This document shows positions 39,091-47,546 of a stretch of DNA of 64,000 bases, piece by piece. The stretch is from positions 31,342 to 95,341 of the forward strand of contig VERE01000004.1 of NCBI GenBank assembly GCA_018882835.1, given 5' to 3'. This DNA is from Limnohabitans sp. (lineage in GTDB: Bacteria > Pseudomonadota > Gammaproteobacteria > Burkholderiales > Burkholderiaceae_C). The notes below the pieces were generated by a model, which was not told the DNA's origin, searched no databases, and was given only the letters and a program-made list of their open reading frames with translations. Every line of letters starts with the position of its first letter. Within the stretch, counting starts at the first letter, position 1. The position numbers and the translations under genes were made by a program.

Positions 39091-40074
39091 ATGAAATCAA
39101 GCTTCGCTGGTTTGCTTGCCCTGTCGCTGTTGCCGTTCAGCCTGCAGGCCGCTGACTTTCCCATCAAGGACAAGCCCATCACCCTGGTGGTTCCCTTTGC
39201 CGCTGGCGGCCCGACTGACCGAGTGGCGCGCGACCTGGCCGAAGCCATGCGCAAGAGCCTGGGCAACAGTGTGGTCGTTGAAAACGCAGCCGGGGGCCCT
39301 GGTGGCTTGATCGGCGCTACCAAGGTGACCCGGGCCAACCCCGATGGCCACACCCTGCTGGTGCACCACATTGCCATGGGTATTTTTCCCTCGCTGGTGC
39401 GAAACCTGCCGTTCAAGGTGGACAGCGATTTCGAGTACCTGGGCATGATCAACGATGTGCCCATGACCCTGATTGGCAAGCCCCAGTTGCCCGCCAACAA
39501 CTACAAAGAGTTGATGGCCTGGGTCAATGCCAACAAAGGCAACATCAACCTGGCCAATGCGGGCCTGGCGTCGGCTTCGCATCTGTGCGGCATGCTGTGG
39601 CAAGCTGCGGTGCAAGTGGACATGACCACGGTTCCCTACAAGGGAACGGCGCCTGCCATGACCGACCTGATTGGTGGCCAGGTAGATTTGATGTGCGACC
39701 AGACCACCAACACCACCTCGCAAATCGAAGCCAAGAAAGTGAAAGTCTTTGGCGTGACCACTCAGAAGCGTTTGGGCACGCCGGCGCTCAAGGATGTGCC
39801 CACGCTGGACGAGACTGGCCAGAAAAACTTCCAGGTCACCATCTGGCATGGTTTGTATGGTCCCAAGGGTCTGTCTGCCGATGCCAAAGCCAAGTTGAAC
39901 AACGCGCTGAAGGCGGCGCTCAAAGACCCTGATTTCATCAAGAAACAGGAAGGCCTGGGTGCGGTGGTGATCAACGACAAACGCTCTGACCCGGTTGAGC
40001 ACAAAAATTTTGTGACAGCTGAAATTGCCAAATGGACGCCCGTGATCAAGGCTGCCGGCGTTTACGCTGACTAA
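39091..40074 (+). CDS. Third Bug-family binding protein
   Basis: A 327 aa protein. Signal peptide MKSSFAGLLALSLLPFSLQA, then FPIKDKPITLVVPFAAGGPTD, NAAGGPGGLIGATKVTRANPDG, TTVPYKGTAPAMTDLIGGQVDLM and the family C-terminus. A very good AAAGGAG ribosome site lies at 39076-39082. It follows the PaaK-like gene by 125 bases that hold a small CCTGG/CCAGG hairpin but no clear terminator. It converges with the kinase gene (stops three bases apart). Confidence 0.93.
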   Translation: MKSSFAGLLALSLLPFSLQAADFPIKDKPITLVVPFAAGGPTDRVARDLAEAMRKSLGNSVVVENAAGGPGGLIGATKVTRANPDGHTLLVHHIAMGIFPSLVRNLPFKVDSDFEYLGMINDVPMTLIGKPQLPANNYKELMAWVNANKGNINLANAGLASASHLCGMLWQAAVQVDMTTVPYKGTAPAMTDLIGGQVDLMCDQTTNTTSQIEAKKVKVFGVTTQKRLGTPALKDVPTLDETGQKNFQVTIWHGLYGPKGLSADAKAKLNNALKAALKDPDFIKKQEGLGAVVINDKRSDPVEHKNFVTAEIAKWTPVIKAAGVYAD

Positions 40075-40077
40075 AGC

Positions 40078-41529
40078 CTAGGTGGCGTTGGCTGTGCCTG
40101 CCAGGTGTTCAAAGGGCAGGCTCGCCTTCACCAGCATGACGGTGCAGGGCGCCTCCATGGCCACCTTGATGGGCACGGTGGCAATCAGTCGTTGCATTTG
40201 CAAGCCATGCGTGGCCGCGCCCATGATGATCATGCTCACGTGATTTCCCTCGGCGTAGCGCAGCAGGGCTTGTGCCACGTCACCGGACTCCAATACGTGG
40301 AACGACGCCTGGTGGTTTTCCAGGTCAAGGGGCTGCGCCCATTGCTGAAGCCGTGTCAGATGCAGGCGGTGCACCGAGGTTTCACTCTTGGCATTGTCTG
40401 AGCTGCTGGTGGCGCTTCCCGAAATGACGGTCACCACGACCAGCCGTGCCCCTGGTAAGTTTCCCAGCGCACGGGCGGTTTCCTGGCGCATGGAAAAAAG
40501 CGCCGCATCACGCACGTCGTGGTGCGGCAGCGCCACCATCACGATGGGCACGCGCTCAATTTGCTGCTGTGCGGCCAGCGGGCTGGGTTGGTAGTGCATG
40601 CCCGCCGCTTGCACCCAGCGCCGCAGGTGTTGCCAAAACCCCAAGCCCGCCGCCTGGCGCCCGCGCGCGGTGATTTTGACTTGCTCGGGGTGCCGCAAAT
40701 CAAACGCCAAGTGTGCTGCCGAGGGGAACCTGTCTTGGGCCTGCGGTTGCAAACAGCGCAACACAATTTCTTGCAGCCATTCAGGGGTGTCTGCACGCAA
40801 GCCACGCAATGGCGTTGGCGACATCCACAGGCGTTGCCGCAGGCCACCTTGGGTTTGCGGGTTGCCAAAAGGCAACTCGCCAGTAGCCATCTCGTACAGC
40901 ATGACCCCCAGTGCAAACAGGTCACTGCGCGGGTCGCCTCGAACGCCCACCACTTGCTCGGGCGCTATCCAGGCGGGCGAACCGACGGCTTTGCGCAACT
41001 CTTCGGCCAGCAGGTCGGGCAGATGCGCATGACAGGACAAGCCAAAGTCCAGCAAGAACGCGCGGCCATCGGGTGCGAGCAGCACATTGGCCGGCTTGAG
41101 GTCGAGGTGGCAGACGTTTTGTTTGTGCAGGCTCTGCAAGGCCATGGCGATGGCAGCGCCGATGCCTGCCACCTCCTGCGGCGTTGGCCGTGTGCGGGCC
41201 TGGGTGTGCTGGTCCAGCCATTGCTGCAGGCTCAGGCCGGGGATGCGCTCCATCACCAGATAGGGCACAGCTGACAGATCGCCGGCGGCCACCAGACGCG
41301 GCACAGACGGCCCCTGCAAGGTTTGCATGATCTGGTGTTCCACCTCAAAGCCGACGATATTTTCGGCGCCATCGCCCGCGGTCATGCGCGGCACTTTCAT
41401 CACCATGGGGAAGGGTGCCGAGGCTCCCTGCACAAATTCCACTGCGTAAATATGGGCCATGCCTCCGGCATGCAGGCACTCGCCAATGCGAAAACCATCC
41501 AGCTCGGTGCCGGGCGCCATCAGCTTCAT
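40078..41529 (-). CDS. Ser/Thr protein kinase fused to a universal-stress-protein domain
   Basis: A 483 aa two-domain protein. Residues about 11-285 are a Hanks-type kinase: glycine loop HAGGMAHIYAV, ATP-binding Lys45 (VMKVP), catalytic HLDLKPAN (Asp143, Lys145, Asn148), DFG at 161-163, and the activation-segment end GSPAWIAPEQ. Catalytic residues are intact. Residues about 330-470 are Usp-like: VPIVMVALPHHDVRD and the C-terminal nucleotide-site stretch MGAATHG with VAMEAPCTVMLVK. No membrane segment is seen, so it is soluble, unlike PknB types. Its start overlaps the stop of a phosphoesterase gene upstream, a kinase-phosphatase pair. Confidence 0.9.
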   Translation of the reverse strand: MKLMAPGTELDGFRIGECLHAGGMAHIYAVEFVQGASAPFPMVMKVPRMTAGDGAENIVGFEVEHQIMQTLQGPSVPRLVAAGDLSAVPYLVMERIPGLSLQQWLDQHTQARTRPTPQEVAGIGAAIAMALQSLHKQNVCHLDLKPANVLLAPDGRAFLLDFGLSCHAHLPDLLAEELRKAVGSPAWIAPEQVVGVRGDPRSDLFALGVMLYEMATGELPFGNPQTQGGLRQRLWMSPTPLRGLRADTPEWLQEIVLRCLQPQAQDRFPSAAHLAFDLRHPEQVKITARGRQAAGLGFWQHLRRWVQAAGMHYQPSPLAAQQQIERVPIVMVALPHHDVRDAALFSMRQETARALGNLPGARLVVVTVISGSATSSSDNAKSETSVHRLHLTRLQQWAQPLDLENHQASFHVLESGDVAQALLRYAEGNHVSMIIMGAATHGLQMQRLIATVPIKVAMEAPCTVMLVKASLPFEHLAGTANAT

Positions 41530-42278
41530 TGCCCTGTCTCCAGGCGCGTGGCCAAGGCCTCTGGCAAACCGGCGTCACGAATCGCGCTTGCCGCCGCCGA
41601 ATGGTTATAGGGCACCCGGAAAAAAGTGAGCTTGCGGGCAGGCAGATCCATCAAGGCATAGGCGGCACGTGGGTCGCCGTCGCGCGGTTGGCCGACCGAG
41701 CCAATGGTGGCAAGCCAGCGCCGATGGGTGGGCACGGGTATCGCCAAGCCAGGGCTGGGCTTGAAGGGCATCAGCTGTTGGCCCGAGCCTTTGTAATAAA
41801 GCGTTTGATGGTGCACATGCCCGCCAAACACATAGCGCACTTCGGGATGGGCCAGCGCGGCATTCAGGCTCAGCGCGGCCATGCGCTCGTTGTCCACATA
41901 GCGCCAGCGCTCGGGGGCGTCGGCGCTGGCGTGCACCAGCAGCAAAGGGCCGCTGAGGTGAAGCAAGGGCAGGTCTTGCAGCCAGGCGCGCTGTTGGGCG
42001 CTCAATTGCTGGTGGGTCCAGCCTGCGGTGCGCGCCCCCAAACTCTGCCCGGGCGGTGGGGGCGCGATGGCCATGGCCTCGTGGTTGCCTTGCAAAACGA
42101 TGGCGCCGCCTGCGGCCAGGGCTTGCACACGGGTGACCACTTCGCCGGGGTTGGCGCCATAGCCCACCAGGTCACCCAAGATGGCCCAGTGGCTGGCGCC
42201 CTGGCTCTGGGCATGCGCCATGCAAGCGTCAAGCGCTTGCACATTGGCGTGAATGTCCGAGAGCAGGGCGAGTCGCAT
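41526..42278 (-). CDS. Calcineurin-like metallophosphoesterase
   Basis: A 250 aa soluble phosphoesterase. Metal-binding motifs in order: LLSDIHANVQAL (D-x-H), ILGDLVGYGANPGE (GD), LQGNHEAMA (GNHE) and VFGGHVHHQTLYY (GHxH). It resembles small YfcE/PP1-like phosphatases. It ends within the start of the kinase-Usp gene (ATGA overlap), so it may act on the same target or on a nucleotide. Substrate unknown. Confidence 0.9.
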   Translation of the reverse strand: MRLALLSDIHANVQALDACMAHAQSQGASHWAILGDLVGYGANPGEVVTRVQALAAGGAIVLQGNHEAMAIAPPPPGQSLGARTAGWTHQQLSAQQRAWLQDLPLLHLSGPLLLVHASADAPERWRYVDNERMAALSLNAALAHPEVRYVFGGHVHHQTLYYKGSGQQLMPFKPSPGLAIPVPTHRRWLATIGSVGQPRDGDPRAAYALMDLPARKLTFFRVPYNHSAAASAIRDAGLPEALATRLETGQ

Positions 42279-42314
42279 GGCATCCCCTCAAGGCGGCTTC
42301 GTCAGTGCTGGCCG

Positions 42315-43958
42315 TTATTCAATGGCGCTGCTTGATTTCACGCTGTCGCGCAGCATGAACTTTTGAATTTTGCCCGTCGATGTTTTGGGCAAAGCGCCAA
42401 ACACCACTTTCTTGGGCACCTTGAAGCGTGCCAACAAGGTTTTGCAATGGGCGATGATGTCGTCCTCTGTGGCCTGTGCATGGGGCTTCAATTCCACAAA
42501 GGCGCAAGGCACCTCGCCCCACTTGGGGTCAGGCAAGGCCACCACAGCGGCCAGCATGACGGCCGCATGACGGCACAGCGCATCTTCGACTTCGATGGAA
42601 GAAATGTTTTCGCCGCCAGAGATGATGATGTCCTTGCTGCGGTCCTTGATCTTCACATACCCATCCGGATGGGTCACGGCCAGATCGCCTGTGTGGAACC
42701 AGCCGCCCGCAAAAGCTTCTTGCGTGGCTTGCGGGTTCTTCAAGTAGCCCTTCATCACAATGTTGCCACGAAAGAAAATTTCTCCCATGGTCTCGCCATC
42801 TGCAGGCACGGGTTGCATGGTCTCGGGGTCCAGCACCTTCACGGCCTGTTGCAGGGGGTAGGCCACGCCTTGGCGGCCGTTGAGCATGGCCCGCTCCTCG
42901 GCCGAGCGGTTGGCCCAGTCTTCTTGTTTGGCGCATACGGCGGCCGGACCATAGACCTCGGTCAGGCCATACACATGGGTGATGTCGATGTTGGCCTTCT
43001 CGCAGCCTTCAATCACGGCCGCTGGCGGCGCAGCGCCGGCAATCAGCCCTTGCACGGTGTGCGTGATGCCTTCGCGCAGGGTGGCCGGTGCATGGATCAG
43101 CATGCTGTACACAATGGGCGCGCCACACATGTGGGTGATGTGATGCTCGCGTATCAGCGGGAAGATCAGGGCCGGGTCGACGCGGCGCAGGCACACGCTG
43201 GTGCCTGCATTCAGGGCCATGGTCCAGGGGAAGCACCAGCCGTTGCAGTGAAACATCGGCAGCGTCCACAAATAAGTGGTGTGCTGTGGCATCCCCCAGG
43301 TGATGATGTTGCTGGTGGCATTGAGGTAGGCGCCGCGATGGTGGGTGACCACCCCCTTGGGGTTGCCGGTGGTGCCGCTGGTGTAATTCAGCGCAATGGC
43401 GTCCCATTCATCGCTGGGCAGCGACCAGGCAAAGTGAGGGTCGCCCTGTGCCAGAAAAGTTTCGTAAGTGACGTCGCCGACCGCGGCCCCAGCCGGAGCC
43501 TCGTCATCTTCGACTTCAATGACCAGGGGCTTGTGCGCGCCCAGCAGGCTCAGCGCTTTGGTGACCACCGCAGAAAACTCGCGATCGGTGAGCAAGACCT
43601 TGGCTTCACCGTGCTGCAACATGAAGGCAATGGCTTCGGCGTCCAGCCGGGTGTTCAAGGTGTTGAGCACGGCGCCGGCCATGGGCACGCCAAAATGGGC
43701 CTCGTACATGGCCGGTACATTGGGCAGCATCACCGCCACCGTGTCACCCAGCCCGACGCCGCGCTGCGACAAGGCGCTGGCCAGGCGGCGGCAGCGGTCA
43801 TAGGTTTGGGCCCAGGTTTGGCGGTGCCGACCGTAGATCAGCGCCAGCCGGCTGGGGTACACCAGCGCGCTGCGCTCCAAAAAACTCAGCGGTGACAAAG
43901 GCACGTAATTGGCGGCGTTCTTGTCCAGGTCCAGGTCGTACATGGAAGGCTTGCTCAT
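42315..43958 (-). CDS. Acyl-CoA synthetase (AMP-forming)
   Basis: A 547 aa ligase close to medium-chain or methylthio/dimethylpropionyl-type CoA ligases. Seen: LNYTSGTTGNPKGVVTHH, HVYGLTEVYGP, GWFHTGDLAV, IKDRSKDIIISGGENISSIE and the catalytic-Lys motif PKTSTGKIQK near the end. ATG 43958 has AGGAG upstream. With the crotonase and dehydrogenase genes that precede it on the same strand it could carry out activation plus two beta-oxidation steps. Confidence 0.92.
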   Translation of the reverse strand: MSKPSMYDLDLDKNAANYVPLSPLSFLERSALVYPSRLALIYGRHRQTWAQTYDRCRRLASALSQRGVGLGDTVAVMLPNVPAMYEAHFGVPMAGAVLNTLNTRLDAEAIAFMLQHGEAKVLLTDREFSAVVTKALSLLGAHKPLVIEVEDDEAPAGAAVGDVTYETFLAQGDPHFAWSLPSDEWDAIALNYTSGTTGNPKGVVTHHRGAYLNATSNIITWGMPQHTTYLWTLPMFHCNGWCFPWTMALNAGTSVCLRRVDPALIFPLIREHHITHMCGAPIVYSMLIHAPATLREGITHTVQGLIAGAAPPAAVIEGCEKANIDITHVYGLTEVYGPAAVCAKQEDWANRSAEERAMLNGRQGVAYPLQQAVKVLDPETMQPVPADGETMGEIFFRGNIVMKGYLKNPQATQEAFAGGWFHTGDLAVTHPDGYVKIKDRSKDIIISGGENISSIEVEDALCRHAAVMLAAVVALPDPKWGEVPCAFVELKPHAQATEDDIIAHCKTLLARFKVPKKVVFGALPKTSTGKIQKFMLRDSVKSSSAIE

Positions 43959-43972
43959 GGTGGCTCCTGAAG

Positions 43973-44773
43973 TCAATGGCCCGTGAAAAGCGCGGGGCGG
44001 CGCTCGACAAATGAGCGAACACCTTCGGCGGCGTCGTCGGTGGCGGACAGGCGTTGCTGCACGCTGATGAACTCTTGCATGGCCACCACCGGGCCCTGCT
44101 CCAGCGCCTTCAAGGCATTCTGGCGTGTGGCTACCACCGCTTGCGGCGCTTGCTCGGCAATGGCTTGTGCGATCTTCAGCGCCTCGGCCAGTTGTTGCCC
44201 TGCGGGCACCACTTTTTGCACAAAGTTCAAACGCAGGGCCTCGGCCGAGCCAAACTCGTCGCCGGTCAGCAGGTGCAGCAAGGCATTGCCCAGTCCGGCA
44301 CGCTCGGCCATGCGCAAGGTGGCGCCACCGGTGGCCATGATGCCGCGCTTGACCTCGAGTTGCGAGAATCGGCAGTTGTCAGCGGCCACCACGATGTCGG
44401 CGGCCAGCATCAACTCGATGCCCAGGGTGTAGGTGATGCCTTGCACCGCCGTCACCATCGGCTTGACGCGACGGCGGTAACCCTCCATGGCCAGGTTCAA
44501 GGGGTCCACCAGGCCCAGCGGTACGGCCTTTTCGCCGCGCTTCATCAAGGGGGCAATGGTGGGCAGGTCCAGCCCCGCAGTGAAGTGGTCTCCCAGCGCG
44601 TGCAACACCCCGACGCGCAAGCTGGGGTCGTCGTCCAGTCGCGTGTAGGCCTCGCCCAGTTCGCGAAACATCTTGGGGGTGAAGCCATTGCGCTTGGCGA
44701 CGCGGTCAATGCCAATCAACAGCACCGTGCCCTGCACCTCACAGACAATCCGGCCTTCAGCGTGATCGCTCAT
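43973..44773 (-). CDS. Crotonase-family protein (enoyl-CoA hydratase/isomerase)
   Basis: A 266 aa enzyme. The oxyanion-hole segments are visible (ALGDHFTAGLDL and GITYTLGIELMLAADIVVA), and both Glu positions used by hydratases seem present (in GIELML and in SQLEVKRGIMATGGAT). The usual GGG of the second segment is TLG. It is 14 bases upstream of the ligase and 42 bases downstream of the dehydrogenase. Hydratase is the default call; isomerase or thioesterase are possible. Confidence 0.88.
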   Translation of the reverse strand: MSDHAEGRIVCEVQGTVLLIGIDRVAKRNGFTPKMFRELGEAYTRLDDDPSLRVGVLHALGDHFTAGLDLPTIAPLMKRGEKAVPLGLVDPLNLAMEGYRRRVKPMVTAVQGITYTLGIELMLAADIVVAADNCRFSQLEVKRGIMATGGATLRMAERAGLGNALLHLLTGDEFGSAEALRLNFVQKVVPAGQQLAEALKIAQAIAEQAPQAVVATRQNALKALEQGPVVAMQEFISVQQRLSATDDAAEGVRSFVERRPALFTGH

Positions 44774-44815
44774 TTTTTGTCTCCTCTAGTTCCGGCTCTG
44801 CTGGCCGCTTTGGTT

Positions 44816-45667
44816 TCAACGGTAATGGTAGACGCCTTGGCCGCTCTTGCGTCCCAGGCGGCCTGCGGCCACCATCTCTTTGAGCAGCGGGCAAGGGCGG
44901 TATTTGCTGTCGCCAAACTGCTCCAGGTACACCTCCATCACGGCCAGGCACACGTCCAGGCCAATCATGTCGGCCAGAGCCAGCGGACCAATGGGTTGGT
45001 TGCAACCCAGCCGCATGCCAGCGTCGATGTCATCGGCAGAGGCCAGGCCTTCGGCCAGCACAAAGAAGGCTTCGTTGATCATGGGCACCAGAATGCGGTT
45101 CACCACAAAGCCAGGGGCGTTCTTGACAGTGATGGGCGACTTGCCCAGGCGCTTGGCCAGCTCTTGCACGGTGGCGTGGGTGGCGTCGCTGGTTTGCAGG
45201 CCTCGGATGATTTCCACCAGCGCCATCAGGGGCACGGGATTGAAGAAGTGCATGCCAATGAAGCGGTCGGCGCGCTGGGTGACGGCCGCCAGCTGTGTGA
45301 TCGAGATCGACGAGGTGTTGGAAGCCAGGATGACTTCGTGGGCCAGCAAGGCGTCGAGTTGCTGGATGATCTTGATTTTGAGCGCATGGTTTTCGGTGGC
45401 GGCTTCGATCACCAGGTCGGCGCTTTTCAGGTCTTCGTACTGGGTGCTGGTGCGAATGCGGGCCAGCGCGGCGTCTTTGTCGGCTTGGGAAATCTTGTCC
45501 TTCTTCAGCAAGCGCTCCAGGCTGCTGTCCACGCTGGCCAGACCTTTGGCGACTGCCGCTTCGGCGATGTCCACCATCACCACGCGAACGCCGGCCACGG
45601 CGCAGGCTTGCGCAATGCCACTGCCCATCGTGCCTGCGCCAATGATGCCCACGGTTTGAATGCTCAT
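44816..45667 (-). CDS. 3-hydroxyacyl-CoA (3-hydroxybutyryl-CoA) dehydrogenase
   Basis: A 283 aa NAD-dependent enzyme. The Rossmann motif VGIIGAGTMGSGIAQACAVAG opens the protein, followed by ASNTSSISITQLA, the catalytic HFFNPVPLMALVEII and the C-terminal domain PGFVVNRILVPMINEAFFVL with LGCNQPIGPLALADMIGLD. The length matches PaaH/Hbd. First gene of the minus-strand operon, divergent from the LysR gene. Confidence 0.94.
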   Translation of the reverse strand: MSIQTVGIIGAGTMGSGIAQACAVAGVRVVMVDIAEAAVAKGLASVDSSLERLLKKDKISQADKDAALARIRTSTQYEDLKSADLVIEAATENHALKIKIIQQLDALLAHEVILASNTSSISITQLAAVTQRADRFIGMHFFNPVPLMALVEIIRGLQTSDATHATVQELAKRLGKSPITVKNAPGFVVNRILVPMINEAFFVLAEGLASADDIDAGMRLGCNQPIGPLALADMIGLDVCLAVMEVYLEQFGDSKYRPCPLLKEMVAAGRLGRKSGQGVYHYR

Positions 45668-45805
45668 CTCAAAAATCCTTTCGAAGCGTGATGTCGGTCA
45701 AAAACACAATGGTACAGGCGCAGTCTTGCGCGCAACCAACAAAAAGCGGTTTCCCGCGGTCCTGTGCGACAGTTTTGACCCAGCGCAATCGCCATAATCC
45801 AGCCT

Positions 45806-46729
45806 ATGGACAAACTCAAAGCCTTTGAGACCTTTGTCACTGTCGCACAGAAGGGCAGTTTGACCGCCGCTGCCAAGGCAGAAGGGGTGGCGCCTGCCAT
45901 CATGGGCCGCCGCCTGGACAGCCTGGAAGAGCATTTGGGCGTCAAGCTGCTGGTGCGCACCACCCGCCGCCTCAGCCTCACCCAAGAGGGCAGCGCCTTT
46001 CTCGAAGACTGTTTGCGCCTGTTGGCCGATGTGGCAAGCGCCGAGGCCAGTGTCAGTGCCGGTGGGGTGCAAGCCAGCGGCCATTTGCGGGTCACGGCGC
46101 CTGCGGGCTTTGGGCGGCGCCATGTGGCGCCTTTGTTACCCCGCTTTCGCGAACAACATCCCAAGGTCACCCTGTCCCTGAATTTAAGCGATCGGGTGGT
46201 CGATGTGGCCGCCGAGGGCTTTGACTGTGCGGTCCGTGTGGGTGACCTGCCGGACTCTTCCTTGGTCAGCGTGCGGTTGGCGGACAACCGTCGCCTGTGC
46301 GTGGCCACGCCCGCCTACCTGGCGCGCCATGGCACGCCGTTGCACCCGTCCGATTTGATGCGCCATGCCTGCCTGACCTTGTCCAGCGACGCCTCCCAGA
46401 CCCGCGGCTGGGCCTTCAGTGTCCCGGCCAATGGGTCAGCCGGCCAGGAGGTGATCCATTTGCGGCCCAGTGGCCCATTGGACTGCTCCGATGGCCAGGT
46501 GTTGCACGCTTGGTGCCTGGCAGGCCAAGGCATTGCCTGGCGCAGCACCTGGGAGGTTGAGGAGGACATTGCCGCCCACCGCCTGGTGCCGGTGCTCGAG
46601 GCGTTTGCCGCACCGCCCAATGGCATCTACGCGGTCTTCCCTCAGCGCAAGCACCTGCCTTTGCGCCTGCGCCTGTGGCTTGATTACTTGAAGGCCCAGT
46701 TCGCCCGCCCCGACTTGGGACTGAGTTGA
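45806..46729 (+). CDS. LysR-family transcription regulator
   Basis: A 307 aa regulator. The N-terminal HTH is FETFVTVAQKGSLTAAAKAE with APAIMGRRLDSLEEHLGVKLL; the effector domain has GHLRVTAPAGFGRRHVAPLL, the pattern of the CrgA-like subgroup. It diverges from the hydroxyacyl-CoA dehydrogenase operon over 138 bases and probably regulates it. Its stop overlaps the start of the deacetylase gene by one base. Confidence 0.92.
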   Translation: MDKLKAFETFVTVAQKGSLTAAAKAEGVAPAIMGRRLDSLEEHLGVKLLVRTTRRLSLTQEGSAFLEDCLRLLADVASAEASVSAGGVQASGHLRVTAPAGFGRRHVAPLLPRFREQHPKVTLSLNLSDRVVDVAAEGFDCAVRVGDLPDSSLVSVRLADNRRLCVATPAYLARHGTPLHPSDLMRHACLTLSSDASQTRGWAFSVPANGSAGQEVIHLRPSGPLDCSDGQVLHAWCLAGQGIAWRSTWEVEEDIAAHRLVPVLEAFAAPPNGIYAVFPQRKHLPLRLRLWLDYLKAQFARPDLGLS

Positions 46730-47523
46730 TGGCCCAGGCAAGCGTCACACTGTGTGCCGACGATTACGCCGTGCACGCCTGTGCCTCGCAAGGCATTGTG
46801 ATGTTGGCGTGCCAGCAACGCCTGAGCGCCACCAGCGTGATGAGCCTCTCGCCCCGTTGGGGGGCCGATGCCCCGGCCTTGCGAGAGTTGAAAGGGCAGG
46901 TGTCGGTGGGTTTGCACCTGGACTGGACCAGCGACTTTGCCCGCGCGGCCGGCCATGGACAAAGCCTGGCAGCCATGATGTGGCGCGCGCTGTGGGGTGA
47001 CTTCGCCGCAGAAGAGGTGCGCGTCTGCATCGAGCGGCAATTGGATGCCTTCGAGGCGCACTGGCAAGCGCCGCCCGATCATGTGGACGGCCACCAGCAC
47101 ATCCAGCAATTTCAAGGCATCCGGGGCCCGTTGCTGAGGGTGCTGGCACAGCGCTATGGCAGCCCAGGGCCCTGGCTGCGCGTATCCCAGGTCAGGCAAG
47201 ACGACGCCAAGGCCCGCATCATCAGTGCCTGGGGCGCGCGCGCGTTCACCCAGGCGGCACAAGCCCAACAGGCCGATTGCCGATTCCCGCTGCGCGGCGC
47301 CTACAACTTTGCCGGCGGGCGCGCGGCCTATGCCCGTCGCATGCAGGCCTGGCTGCGCGCCGCAGCCCAGGATGGTGGGGTCATCATGTGCCACCCCGCG
47401 CAGGGCCAAGATCCCAGTGACCCCATCGGTGCGGCCCGCGCCTGGGAGTTTGAGTACCTGGCCAGCGACGATTTTGCGCACGACTTGCAACAAGCGCGCG
47501 TCACGCTTGATGCCGGCGTGTGA
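46729..47523 (+). CDS. ChbG/HpnK-family (YdjC) carbohydrate deacetylase
   Basis: A 264 aa deacetylase. LCADDYAVHACASQGI carries the metal-binding Asp, GLHLDWT and DHVDGHQHIQQF hold the metal His residues, and MCHPAQGQDP the C-terminal catalytic His. The family removes acetyl groups from N-acetyl sugars. With the ArnT-like, GtrA and GT2 genes next to it, the set matches LgmC plus LgmB, LgmD and LgmA of Bordetella, where the deacetylase converts lipid-linked GlcNAc to GlcN. ATG 46729 is used; TTG 46726 would add one residue. Confidence 0.88.
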   Translation: MAQASVTLCADDYAVHACASQGIVMLACQQRLSATSVMSLSPRWGADAPALRELKGQVSVGLHLDWTSDFARAAGHGQSLAAMMWRALWGDFAAEEVRVCIERQLDAFEAHWQAPPDHVDGHQHIQQFQGIRGPLLRVLAQRYGSPGPWLRVSQVRQDDAKARIISAWGARAFTQAAQAQQADCRFPLRGAYNFAGGRAAYARRMQAWLRAAAQDGGVIMCHPAQGQDPSDPIGAARAWEFEYLASDDFAHDLQQARVTLDAGV

Positions 47524-47546
47524 CACCGCGCCACTACACTCGCGGC

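Noticed and set aside
44054..45691. 545-codon plus-strand open frame opposite the crotonase and dehydrogenase genes
   Set aside because: It spans two confident minus-strand genes and their gap; no motif, no plausible start context.
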